Part shown: one piece after another, positions 1-6,815 of the stretch
Layout of the letters: each line of letters begins with the position of its first letter
Numbering within the stretch: the first letter of the stretch is position 1
From: an uncultured Clostridiaceae bacterium
GTDB lineage: Bacteria > Bacillota > Clostridia > Lachnospirales > Lachnospiraceae
Direction: 5' to 3'
Length of the DNA stretch: 9,004 nucleotides
Assembly: GCA_902477765.1 (NCBI GenBank)
Contig: CABSIM010000062.1
Coordinates: 1 to 9,004 of the forward strand
The notes under the pieces: generated by a model
Database searches by the model: none
What the model was told of the DNA's origin: nothing
The model's input: the letters and a program-made list of their open reading frames with translations, nothing else
Made by a program: the position numbers and the translations under genes

Positions 1-85
1 GAAAGGGAACGCAGATCCGGCGGCCGTGAAGGAAGCTGTGCTGAGATATGCGGCAGAACCGGAAAAGGCGGATGCGGACGGATGA
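1..85 (+). CDS. C-terminal end of an unidentified upstream protein (5' truncated)
   Basis: An open frame enters from the left edge in frame 2 and stops at TGA 83-85, giving 27 visible residues that end in YAAEPEKADADG. The tail is alanine-, glutamate- and aspartate-rich, and its codons (AAG, GTG, CTG, GCG, CCG) match the style of the downstream genes, which favours this frame over frame 1, open to 117 but rich in Arg, Gly and Cys. The gene often found just before plsX in Firmicutes is rpmF (ribosomal protein L32). These residues do not look like the end of L32 or of acetate kinase, so I do not name it. The antisense strand is also open here, so the coding call is moderate only. The gene stops 80 bases before the plsX start, and no terminator-like hairpin was seen between them. 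Confidence 0.45.
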   Translation, partial: KGNADPAAVKEAVLRYAAEPEKADADG

Positions 86-105
86 ATCCCTGCCGGAAAA
101 AGATA

Positions 106-134
106 TTGATTTTATGATTTTTATCTAGTATAGT
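106..134 (+). promoter_or_regulatory. Candidate sigma-A type promoter for plsX-acpP
   Basis: TTGATT (106-111) and TATAGT (129-134) are separated by exactly 17 bases. They match the -35 (TTGACA, 4 of 6) and -10 (TATAAT, 5 of 6) consensus of the housekeeping sigma factor. The local sequence is markedly AT-rich compared with the flanking coding DNA. Transcription would begin around 140-142, leaving a leader of about 25 bases before the plsX start at 166. Read from sequence only; no start-site data. Confidence 0.6.
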
Positions 135-144
135 ATTGATAGAT
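123..144. repeat. Short inverted repeat overlapping the plsX promoter -10 region
   Basis: ATCTA (123-127) and TAGAT (140-144) are inverted copies separated by 12 bases. They bracket the -10 hexamer and the expected transcription start. The placement would suit a repressor, and fatty-acid regulators such as FapR do control plsX in Bacillus, but the arms are short and the interior is not symmetrical. I cannot match it to a known operator. Chance occurrence in AT-rich DNA is likely enough to keep confidence low. Confidence 0.2.
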
Positions 145-165
145 TCAGGCAGGGAGATAAAATTC

Positions 166-1230
166 ATGATAAAAATAGTCGTAGATGCCATGGGCGGTGA
201 CAATGCCCCCGGAGAAATTGTGAAGGGGGCTGTGGAAGCAGCCAATGAGCGAAAAGATATCCACATATTTCTGACGGGAAAGGAAGATGTGGTAAAAAAG
301 GAACTGGGCTCATATACCTATGATCCGGCACAGATCACAGTTGTGGATGCCCCTGAGGTGATCGAGACAGGAGAACCTCCGGTAAACGCCATCCGGAAGA
401 AAAAGAATTCCTCGATGGTGGTGGGAATGAACCTGGTAAAGAACAAAGAGGCAGATGCCTTTGTTTCCGCCGGAAGTTCCGGAGCCGTTCTGGTGGGCGG
501 ACAGGTGCTGGTGGGCAGGATCAGGGGAGTCGAGAGACCGCCTCTGGCGCCTCTGATTCCCACAGAAACGGGAGTTGCCCTTCTGATTGACTGCGGCGCC
601 AATGTGGATGCACGTCCGTCTCATCTGGTCCAGTTTGCGCAGATGGGATCCATTTATATGGAACATGTGGTGGGAATCCGGAATCCCCGTGTGGCCATTG
701 TCAACATCGGTCTGGAGGAGGAAAAGGGAAATGCCCTGGTAAAGGAAACCTATCCGCTTCTGAAAGAATGTCCGGGAATCAATTTCATAGGCAGCATTGA
801 GGCCAGGGAAATTCCTCACGGAGGCGCGGACGTGATCGTCTGTGAGGCTTTTGTGGGAAATGTGATTCTGAAGCTTTATGAAGGCGTGGGGGCCACCATG
901 CTTTCCATGGTGAAAAAGGGACTGATGTCGGACCTGCGCAGCAAGATCGGAGCGCTTCTGATCAAACCGGCGTTAAAAAAGACGCTGAAAAGTTTTGATG
1001 CCAGCCAGTATGGCGGTGCTCCGCTTCTGGGGCTCAACGGTCTGGTTGTGAAGACTCACGGAAGTTCAAAGGCCAATGAGATCAGAAATTCCGTGATTCA
1101 GTGCATTTCATTCAAAGAGCAGGACATCAACGGAAAGATCAGGGAAAGCCTGACGGCAGGGGAAACCAGAAAATCAGCAGAAAGCGCAGAAACGGAACGC
1201 GTAAGAGAGGATGGAGCATATGGAATTTGA
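166..1230 (+). CDS. plsX: Phosphate acyltransferase PlsX
   Basis: PlsX converts long-chain acyl-ACP plus phosphate into acyl-phosphate, which PlsY then transfers to glycerol-3-phosphate in the first step of phospholipid synthesis. It is a soluble, peripherally membrane-bound enzyme. The 354-residue product opens with VVDAMGGDNAP (residues 5-15), the family hallmark. It continues with the RRKKNSSM-like segment (here IRKKKNSSMV), SAGSSGA in place of the common SAGNTGA, CGANVDARPSHLVQFA, NFIGSIEAREIP, and YGGAPLLGLNG starting near residue 282, followed by HGSS. The start at ATG 166 is preceded by AGGGAG (151-156) at 9 bases. A frame extension to TTG 136 would place the start inside the promoter and is not favoured. 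At 354 residues it is slightly longer than Bacillus PlsX (about 333), because of a charged C-terminal tail of roughly 20 residues. It overlaps acpP by 11 bases, suggesting translational coupling. Confidence 0.97.
   Translation: MIKIVVDAMGGDNAPGEIVKGAVEAANERKDIHIFLTGKEDVVKKELGSYTYDPAQITVVDAPEVIETGEPPVNAIRKKKNSSMVVGMNLVKNKEADAFVSAGSSGAVLVGGQVLVGRIRGVERPPLAPLIPTETGVALLIDCGANVDARPSHLVQFAQMGSIYMEHVVGIRNPRVAIVNIGLEEEKGNALVKETYPLLKECPGINFIGSIEAREIPHGGADVIVCEAFVGNVILKLYEGVGATMLSMVKKGLMSDLRSKIGALLIKPALKKTLKSFDASQYGGAPLLGLNGLVVKTHGSSKANEIRNSVIQCISFKEQDINGKIRESLTAGETRKSAESAETERVREDGAYGI
1204..1210 (+). promoter_or_regulatory. Ribosome binding site that decides the acpP start
   Basis: AGAGAGG lies inside the 3' end of plsX. 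It directly abuts ATG 1211, too close for initiation, but sits 9 bases before the in-frame ATG 1220. This favours 1220 as the acpP start. Confidence 0.6.
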
Positions 1231-1450
1231 AAAACTGCAGCAGATTATTTCCGAAGTACTTAATATCAATGCCGATGAGATTACCATGGAAAGCACATTT
1301 GTGGACGATCTCGGGGCAGATTCCCTGGATATCTTTCAGATTATCATGGGAATCGAGGAAACCTTTGACATTGAGATTCCCACAGAAGCAGCCGAGAAGA
1401 TCGTTACCGTGGGCGATGCCGTGGAACAGATCAGAAATGCTTTGAATTAA
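1220..1450 (+). CDS. acpP: Acyl carrier protein
   Basis: ACP carries growing acyl chains on a 4'-phosphopantetheine arm for fatty acid synthesis and supplies acyl-ACP to PlsX. The product is 76 residues, typical of the family (75-80), and strongly acidic. The attachment motif GADSLD is present with Ser35 as the modified serine. The pattern from there, DIFQIIMGIEETFDIEIPTEAAEKI, is the conserved helix II-III region and is notably Lachnospiraceae-like. ATG 1220 is chosen because its ribosome binding site is well spaced. ATG 1211 would add three residues (MEH) with no usable spacing. It overlaps the end of plsX by 11 bases, and two hairpins follow it (1468-1492 and 1518-1549). Those hairpins could let acpP message accumulate above rnc-smc-ftsY, consistent with the high ACP demand of cells. 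Holo-ACP synthase is not in the window. Confidence 0.97.
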   Translation: MEFEKLQQIISEVLNINADEITMESTFVDDLGADSLDIFQIIMGIEETFDIEIPTEAAEKIVTVGDAVEQIRNALN

Positions 1451-1467
1451 GAAAGAACAGAAACAAC

Positions 1468-1492
1468 AAGGTGCCCGCTCCGGCGGCACCTT
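1468..1492 (+). terminator. Hairpin after acpP, probable weak terminator or attenuator
   Basis: AAGGTGCC (1468-1475) pairs perfectly with GGCACCTT (1485-1492) around a 9-base loop. It starts 17 bases after the acpP stop. The following bases (ATTTCCGTTTT) are T-rich but interrupted by CCG, so the tract is imperfect. I infer partial termination, or a 3' end that stabilises acpP mRNA. Because no promoter was recognised before rnc, some read-through is probably needed. Confidence 0.55.
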
Positions 1493-1517
1493 ATTTCCGT
1501 TTTCGCAGACATGCGGG

Positions 1518-1553
1518 TCCGGCGGTTCCCGGAATGGGGAACGGCCGGATTTT
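1518..1553 (+). terminator. Strong hairpin with TTTT directly upstream of rnc (terminator or rnc leader element)
   Basis: TCCGGCGGTTCCC (1518-1530) pairs with GGGAACGGCCGGA (1537-1549) around the 6-base loop GGAATG. This gives 12 base pairs with one internal G-G mismatch (1524 against 1543). TTTT (1550-1553) follows immediately, the layout of an intrinsic terminator with a short tract. It lies 27 bases before the preferred rnc start at 1581. A second reading is an RNase III target in the rnc leader, as in the autoregulated rnc mRNA of E. coli. The sequence alone does not separate the two. Confidence 0.55.
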
Positions 1554-1564
1554 ATGATGAAAGC

Positions 1565-1572
1565 AGGAAAGG
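1565..1572 (+). promoter_or_regulatory. Ribosome binding site that decides the rnc start
   Basis: AGGAAAGG ends 8 bases before ATG 1581. The earlier in-frame ATGs at 1554 and 1557 lie right after the hairpin and its T tract, with only a poor and partly base-paired purine stretch upstream. Confidence 0.55.
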
Positions 1573-1580
1573 ATGAAAAA

Positions 1581-2264
1581 ATGGAAAGAGAATTGAAACA
1601 GCTGGAAGAGGTCATCGGGTACCGGTTCCGGGACTCCGGGCTTCTGTCCCATGCCCTGACCCACAGCTCCTATGCAAATGAAAAACACTGGGACAAAACC
1701 AGATGCAATGAAAGGCTTGAGTTCCTGGGTGATTCGGTACTGGAAGTGGTGTCCAGTGAATTCCTGTTCAACCGTTTCCCCGCCATGCCGGAGGGAGAAA
1801 TGACGAAACTCCGGGCCAGCCTGGTCTGTGAGCCTACCCTGGCGTATTGCGCGGAAGCTTTTGAACTTGGAACGTATCTGCTTCTGGGAAAAGGGGAAGA
1901 AATGACCGGGGGAAGGAAACGTCCTTCGGTGGTATCTGACGCCCTTGAGGCTCTGATCGGAGCAATCTTTCTGGATGGTGGTCTTGCTAATGCAAAAGAG
2001 TTTATTCTTCGGTTTATCCTCAATGACATGGAACATAAAAAGCTCTTTTATGATAGCAAAACTATCCTGCAGGAAATGGTGCAGGCTGACTGGAAAGAGC
2101 CCCTGACTTATGAACTGATCCGTGAAGAAGGACCTGACCACAACAAGAGCTTTGAAGTCTGTGTCAGAATCGGATCCAGGGAAATCGGCCGGGGATGCGG
2201 AAGGACGAAAAAATCTGCGGAACAGGTGGCCGCCTATCATGGCATCTGTGCCATCAAAAAGTAA
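1581..2264 (+). CDS. rnc: Ribonuclease III
   Basis: RNase III cleaves double-stranded RNA, processing the 30S rRNA precursor and trimming structured mRNAs as a cytoplasmic homodimer. From ATG 1581 the product is 227 residues, almost the same as the E. coli enzyme (226). The catalytic signature NERLEFLGDSV begins at residue 43, giving metal-binding candidates Glu44, Glu47 and Asp51. The second acidic pair lies in SDALEALIGAIFLDGG (Asp120, Glu123). The C-terminal double-stranded RNA-binding domain spans about residues 157-225: the KTILQEMVQ start, PLTYELIREEGPDHNKSFEV, then GRTKKSAEQVAA. A nine-residue N-terminal extension from ATG 1554 is possible but has weaker initiation signals. rnc is followed 15 bases later by smc, a pairing conserved across Firmicutes. 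The hairpin just upstream may be a control point. Confidence 0.96.
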   Translation: MERELKQLEEVIGYRFRDSGLLSHALTHSSYANEKHWDKTRCNERLEFLGDSVLEVVSSEFLFNRFPAMPEGEMTKLRASLVCEPTLAYCAEAFELGTYLLLGKGEEMTGGRKRPSVVSDALEALIGAIFLDGGLANAKEFILRFILNDMEHKKLFYDSKTILQEMVQADWKEPLTYELIREEGPDHNKSFEVCVRIGSREIGRGCGRTKKSAEQVAAYHGICAIKK

Positions 2265-2279
2265 CGGAAAAGGTGCAGC

Positions 2280-5200
2280 ATGTATTTAAAAAGTATTGAA
2301 GTACAGGGATTCAAGTCCTTCGCAAACAAGATCGTATTTGAATTTCACAACGGTATCACCGGTATCGTAGGCCCCAACGGCAGCGGAAAGAGCAACGTGG
2401 CAGATGCGGTGCGGTGGGTCCTTGGAGAGCAGAGAGTCAAGCAGCTGCGCGGATCCAGCATGCAGGATGTGATTTTTGCAGGAACGGAGACAAGAAAGCC
2501 CCAGGGGTTTGCCTATGTGGCCATTACCCTGGACAATTCGGATCATAAACTGGCTGTGGACTTTGATGAAGTTACGGTGTCCAGAAGAATTTACCGGTCC
2601 GGGGAAAGTGAGTATCTGCTGAACGGTAGTCCCTGCCGTCTGAAGGACATCAATGAACTGTTTTATGACACGGGAATCGGAAAAGAAGGGTACTCCATCA
2701 TCGGTCAGGGCCAGATTGACAGGATCCTGAGCGGCCGTCCGGAAGAAAGGCGGGAACTGTTTGATGAAGCCGCCGGTATTGTGAAATTCAAACGGAGAAA
2801 GGCCATTGCCCAGAAAAAGCTGGAGGATGAAAAGCAGAATCTGGTGAGGGTCAGCGATATCCTGAGCGAACTGGAAAAACAGGTGGGACCTCTGAAGAAA
2901 CAGTCGGAAACGGCACGGGAATACCTGCGTCTGAAAGAAGAACTGAAGCAGTATGATGTAAACATGTTTCTGGCAGAGACGGCGGTTCTGCGCAGCCAGT
3001 CAGCAGAACTGGAAGAAAAAATGTCCGCAGTGGCTGCCGATATGGAAGCTTCCAGGGCAGAGGCAGAAACGGCCAGGGAACAGCAGGATATGCTGGAAGA
3101 GGAAATCCGCGTTCTGGATGAGAAAATTTTAACCGGAAGAAACGCAGGCAATGAGGCACTGATGAATGCCGGCAGCATGGAAGGACAGATCCATGTGCTG
3201 CAGGAGCAGATCCGGGCGGAGGAAATGAATGAAGAACATATCCGCCAGCGCATTGCAGCCATCGACGGGGAACTTTCGGACCGGGAAGAACAGCGGAATG
3301 GGTTCCGGCAGGAGCTGGACGGCCTGGGCGGCCGCAAACAGGAGATGATCTCTGCTCTGAAAGAAGCGGAAACTCTTCTTTCGGGATGGACCGGTAAAAC
3401 GGAGGAGCTGGAGCATAAAATCGAAGAAGCCAAGTCTGGCATCATCAGCGCCCTCAATGAAAAATCCGCATTTTCCGTAAAAAAACAGCGATATGATACC
3501 ATGCTGGAACAGGTGCAGGTCCGCCGGTCAGAAGTGGCCCAGAAACTTCTGAAGGTCAGAAGTGATGAAGAGGACAGAAAACTTCAGATTCAGGAGCAGG
3601 AGAAAAAAAAGCAGAAGGTGGAAGAAACCATCGGAAGTCTTCTGGAACGGGCGGATGAACTGGAGGAAGGAATCCGGGCGGCATCGGATGAAACCGCAAG
3701 ACTCAACAAGAACCTCAACAACACACAGCAGGAATATCATAAATTTTCCACCCGCCTGGAATCCCTCAGGAATCTGGCAGAGCGGTACGAAGGATATGGA
3801 AACAGCATCCGGAAGGTGATGGAGGTGCGGGACCGGGTCCGCGGAATCCACGGCGTGGTGGCGGACCTTCTGGATGTCCCAAAGGAATACGAAACAGCCA
3901 TTGAAACGGCTCTTGGCGGAAGCATTCAGAACATCGTCACCGATTCGGAGCAGACGGCTAAGATTCTGATTGAGCATCTGAAAAAGAATCAGTATGGCCG
4001 TGCCACGTTTCTTCCTCTTTCTGCCATTTCGGCAAAATCCGGCTTTGATCAGAAACAGGCCCTGAAGGAGCCGGGGGCCATCGGACTTGCCAGCAGCTTG
4101 GTAAAGGCAGACAGCCGTTACGCAGGACTGGTGGAGTATCTTCTGGGACGCGTTCTGGTGGCGGATAACATTGACAGCGCCATTGCCATTGCCCGCAGAT
4201 ACCGCCATTCTTTCCGGATTGTGACCCCGTCCGGAGAACTCCTGAGCCCCGGAGGTTCCATGAGCGGCGGTGCTTTCAGAAATTCCAGCAATCTGCTGGG
4301 AAGAAAACGGGAGATGGAAGAACTGGAAGGCCAGTGTACGAAAGCACTGGTTCAGGTGGACCGGATTCAGAAGGAACTGGTGCTTCAGGAAGGAATCCGT
4401 CAGGAGAAGACGGAAGAGCTGGAACAGGTAAAGGCAGAGCTTCAGGCCTGCTATCTGGAAGAAAACACTGTGGAGATGGAACTGCGCCAGCTGGAAAAAA
4501 GTCAGTCGGAACTGCTGGATTCTTCAGCGGACATGAACATGGAGAACCGGCAGCTGGAAGGACAGATGCGGGATATCCGCACCGAGCTGGAGACAATCGC
4601 GGAAAAGATCCGGGAACTGGAAGCAATCGACAGCCGGAAAAATCAGGAAATTGCCGGATATTCGGCACAGCTGGACGAAGCCAAGGAAAAAAGGGAGGAA
4701 GCGGTTCACGGCCTTTCGGAGGTCCAGCTGCAGGCTGCTTCCCTGAAACAGCAGGAATCTTTCCTCCTGCAGAATATGGAACGTCTCTCGGAAGAATCCG
4801 CAAGACTTCAGGAAGAAAAAGATTCCCTGGGCAGCACCACAGGCCGGAGCCGGGAGGCGGTGGAAGCCCGCAGCCGCGAGATCGAACAGCTTCTTGTGAA
4901 GATCGGGGAAGAGAAGAAGCGTGCAGAAGACATTTCTTCCGAGACAGACCGCGCCATGGAAGAAAAGGAAGAAAAAGGGAAACGGCGGAAACAGCTGTTC
5001 CAGCGGAAAGATGAACTGGCAGACCGCATTTCCAGACTTGACAAGGAGAGCTTCCGCCTTCATAATCAAAAGGAAAAGCTGGAGGAAAAGCAGGAGGGAC
5101 TGGTCAACTATATGTGGAGCGAATACGAACTTACCTACTCCACGGCCGAGGCCCTCAGGGATGAAAACCTGCCGGAAGTGTCTGAACTGAAACGGAGGAT

Positions 5201-5840
5201 CCAGGAACTGAAAAATCAGATCCGCGGACTTGGAAACGTCAATGTCAATGCCATTGAGGATTACAGGGAGATCTCAGGCCGGTATGAATTCATGAAAAAC
5301 CAGCATGATGACCTGACAACGGCAGCGGATGCCCTGTATAAAATCATTGAAGAACTGGATACGGGAATGCGCCGGCAGTTTGCGGAAAAATTTGCGGAAA
5401 TCCGGCGGGAATTCGACCGGGTTTTCCGTGAACTGTTCGGAGGCGGACACGGAAGTCTGGAGCTGGTGGAGGACGAAGATCTTCTGGAGGCGGGAATTCA
5501 GATTATTTCCCAGCCGCCGGGGAAAAAGCTGCAGAACATGATGCAGATGTCCGGCGGTGAAAAGGCGCTGACAGCCATTGCACTGCTGTTTGCCATCCAG
5601 AATCTGAAACCATCGCCTTTCTGCCTTCTGGACGAGATTGAGGCGGCTCTGGATGATTCCAACGTGGACCGGTTTGCAAAATACCTTCATAAACTTACCA
5701 GATCCACACAGTTTATTGTAATCACGCACCGGCGCGGAACCATGGTGTCCGCGGACCGTCTGTACGGAATTACCATGCAGGAAAAAGGAGTATCCACTCT
5801 TGTATCCGTCAATCTGATTGAAAATGATCTGGACAATTAA
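2280..5840 (+). CDS. smc: Chromosome partition protein SMC
   Basis: SMC is the ATPase core of the bacterial condensin complex. It dimerises, binds ScpA and ScpB (not in this window), and extrudes DNA loops to organise and segregate the chromosome. At 1186 residues it has the full family length, equal to that of B. subtilis SMC as I recall it. The N-terminal head carries Walker A GPNGSGKSN (31-39) and the conserved arginine in LRGSS (Arg57). A long charged coiled coil covers about 170-500. The hinge runs from RGIHGVVADLL (521) to GGSMSGG (658-664), and the returning coil covers about 670-1020. The C-terminal head has the ABC signature MSGGEKALTAIALL (Ser1091), Walker B CLLDEIEAAL (Asp1118, catalytic Glu1119) and FIVITHRRGTM. 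GGAAAAGG (2266-2273) sits 6 bases before the ATG. The frame is intact with no key residue missing. The ftsY ribosome binding site overlaps its stop codon. Confidence 0.98.
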   Translation: MYLKSIEVQGFKSFANKIVFEFHNGITGIVGPNGSGKSNVADAVRWVLGEQRVKQLRGSSMQDVIFAGTETRKPQGFAYVAITLDNSDHKLAVDFDEVTVSRRIYRSGESEYLLNGSPCRLKDINELFYDTGIGKEGYSIIGQGQIDRILSGRPEERRELFDEAAGIVKFKRRKAIAQKKLEDEKQNLVRVSDILSELEKQVGPLKKQSETAREYLRLKEELKQYDVNMFLAETAVLRSQSAELEEKMSAVAADMEASRAEAETAREQQDMLEEEIRVLDEKILTGRNAGNEALMNAGSMEGQIHVLQEQIRAEEMNEEHIRQRIAAIDGELSDREEQRNGFRQELDGLGGRKQEMISALKEAETLLSGWTGKTEELEHKIEEAKSGIISALNEKSAFSVKKQRYDTMLEQVQVRRSEVAQKLLKVRSDEEDRKLQIQEQEKKKQKVEETIGSLLERADELEEGIRAASDETARLNKNLNNTQQEYHKFSTRLESLRNLAERYEGYGNSIRKVMEVRDRVRGIHGVVADLLDVPKEYETAIETALGGSIQNIVTDSEQTAKILIEHLKKNQYGRATFLPLSAISAKSGFDQKQALKEPGAIGLASSLVKADSRYAGLVEYLLGRVLVADNIDSAIAIARRYRHSFRIVTPSGELLSPGGSMSGGAFRNSSNLLGRKREMEELEGQCTKALVQVDRIQKELVLQEGIRQEKTEELEQVKAELQACYLEENTVEMELRQLEKSQSELLDSSADMNMENRQLEGQMRDIRTELETIAEKIRELEAIDSRKNQEIAGYSAQLDEAKEKREEAVHGLSEVQLQAASLKQQESFLLQNMERLSEESARLQEEKDSLGSTTGRSREAVEARSREIEQLLVKIGEEKKRAEDISSETDRAMEEKEEKGKRRKQLFQRKDELADRISRLDKESFRLHNQKEKLEEKQEGLVNYMWSEYELTYSTAEALRDENLPEVSELKRRIQELKNQIRGLGNVNVNAIEDYREISGRYEFMKNQHDDLTTAADALYKIIEELDTGMRRQFAEKFAEIRREFDRVFRELFGGGHGSLELVEDEDLLEAGIQIISQPPGKKLQNMMQMSGGEKALTAIALLFAIQNLKPSPFCLLDEIEAALDDSNVDRFAKYLHKLTRSTQFIVITHRRGTMVSADRLYGITMQEKGVSTLVSVNLIENDLDN

Positions 5841-5845
5841 GGAGG
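5838..5845 (+). promoter_or_regulatory. Strong ribosome binding site for ftsY overlapping the smc stop
   Basis: TAAGGAGG combines the smc TAA stop with a near-perfect anti-16S complement, 6 bases before ATG 5852. Ribosomes finishing smc would be placed to restart on ftsY. Confidence 0.75.
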
Positions 5846-5851
5846 ATTTCC

Positions 5852-6796
5852 ATGGAAGAGAAGAAAAAAGGATTTTTTTCCCGTCTGGTGGCGGGACTCT
5901 CCAAGACCAGGGACAACATTGTCTCCGGAATGGATTCAATCTTTTCAGGTTTTTCTGCCATCGATGATGAGTTTTACGAAGAACTGGAGGAAACCATGAT
6001 CATGGGAGACATGGGAATCCAGACAACGATGGCGGTGATCGAAGACCTGAAGAAAAAGGTGAAGGAGCAGCATATCAAGGATCCTGCGGAATGCAGGGAA
6101 ATCCTGATCAGCAGTATCCGTGAAAAAATGGATCTGGGCGATAATGCCTATGAATTTGAAAACAGAAAGTCCGTGGTGCTGGTCATTGGTGTCAACGGAG
6201 TCGGAAAAACCACTTCCATCGGCAAGCTGGCGGACCAGCTGAAGGCAGACGGGAAGAAGGTAATTCTGGCAGCGGCGGATACGTTCCGGGCAGCTGCCAT
6301 TGAACAGCTGTCCGAGTGGGCCGACCGGGCAGGCGTTGAGCTGATTGCCCAGAAGGAAGGGTCTGATCCGGCAGCGGTGATCTATGACGCCATTGCGGCC
6401 GCGCGTTCCAGAAATGCAGATGTCCTGATCTGTGATACGGCAGGACGTCTTCATAATAAAAAGAACCTGATGGAGGAGCTGAAAAAGATAAACCGGATCG
6501 TGGACAGGGAATATCCGGAGGCATACCGGGAGAACCTGGTGGTTCTGGACGGAACCACCGGCCAGAATGCCCTGGTACAGGCGAGACAGTTTATGGAGGC
6601 AGCCGATATCACGGGAATCATTCTCACAAAGCTGGACGGCACTGCCAAGGGCGGCATTGCCGTGGCCATCCAGTCTGAGCTGGGAATCCCGGTGAAATAT
6701 ATCGGAGTCGGCGAAAAAATTGACGATCTGCAGAAATTCAGTTCCGCAGACTTTGTAAATGCCCTGTTCCAGTCCTCATCGGAACGGGAAGCATAA
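5852..6796 (+). CDS. ftsY: Signal recognition particle receptor FtsY (SRP GTPase)
   Basis: FtsY is the membrane-associated receptor that docks SRP-ribosome complexes at the translocon. It forms a reciprocal GTPase pair with Ffh. The 314-residue protein is the short Gram-positive form, lacking the long acidic A domain of E. coli. Its N-terminus (KGFFSRLVAGLSKTRDNI, about 6-23) fits the amphipathic membrane-targeting helix, and the helical N domain follows to about residue 100. GTPase motifs are complete and in order: G1 GVNGVGKTT (113-121), DTFRAAA (143-149), DTAGR (195-199), TKLDGTAKGG (259-268) and GVGE (285-288) with the closing DDLQKF. It lies 11 bases after smc. In many Firmicutes the next genes are ylxM and ffh; here a threonine deaminase follows instead. 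Confidence 0.97.
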   Translation: MEEKKKGFFSRLVAGLSKTRDNIVSGMDSIFSGFSAIDDEFYEELEETMIMGDMGIQTTMAVIEDLKKKVKEQHIKDPAECREILISSIREKMDLGDNAYEFENRKSVVLVIGVNGVGKTTSIGKLADQLKADGKKVILAAADTFRAAAIEQLSEWADRAGVELIAQKEGSDPAAVIYDAIAAARSRNADVLICDTAGRLHNKKNLMEELKKINRIVDREYPEAYRENLVVLDGTTGQNALVQARQFMEAADITGIILTKLDGTAKGGIAVAIQSELGIPVKYIGVGEKIDDLQKFSSADFVNALFQSSSEREA

Positions 6797-6815
6797 TGGA
6801 ATAGAAGGAGAAAAC

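Noticed and set aside
136..165. N-terminal extension of plsX from TTG 136
   Set aside because: It would start within the promoter region next to the -10 element and lacks a ribosome binding site. ATG 166 has AGGGAG at good spacing and matches the family N-terminus.
1554..1580. rnc start at ATG 1554 or 1557
   Set aside because: Its upstream region is folded into the 1518-1549 hairpin with no proper ribosome binding site. ATG 1581 has AGGAAAGG at 8 bases and gives the usual RNase III length. Not fully excluded.
3603..3610. Run of eight A in smc as a possible slippage or programmed frameshift site
   Set aside because: The SMC frame continues normally through it to a complete C-terminal head. 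Lysine-rich coiled coil explains the run, and there is no stimulatory structure or conserved alternative product evident.
4334..5014. Out-of-frame + strand open frame of 226 codons inside smc
   Set aside because: Gly/Arg/Pro-rich translation is the shadow of a GA-rich coiled-coil coding region. The SMC frame is intact across it.
6759..6815. N-terminal extension of ilvA from ATG 6759
   Set aside because: It would overlap the ftsY 3' end by 38 bases. The added residues resemble a shadow of FtsY coding, and ATG 6816 has AAGGAG directly upstream.
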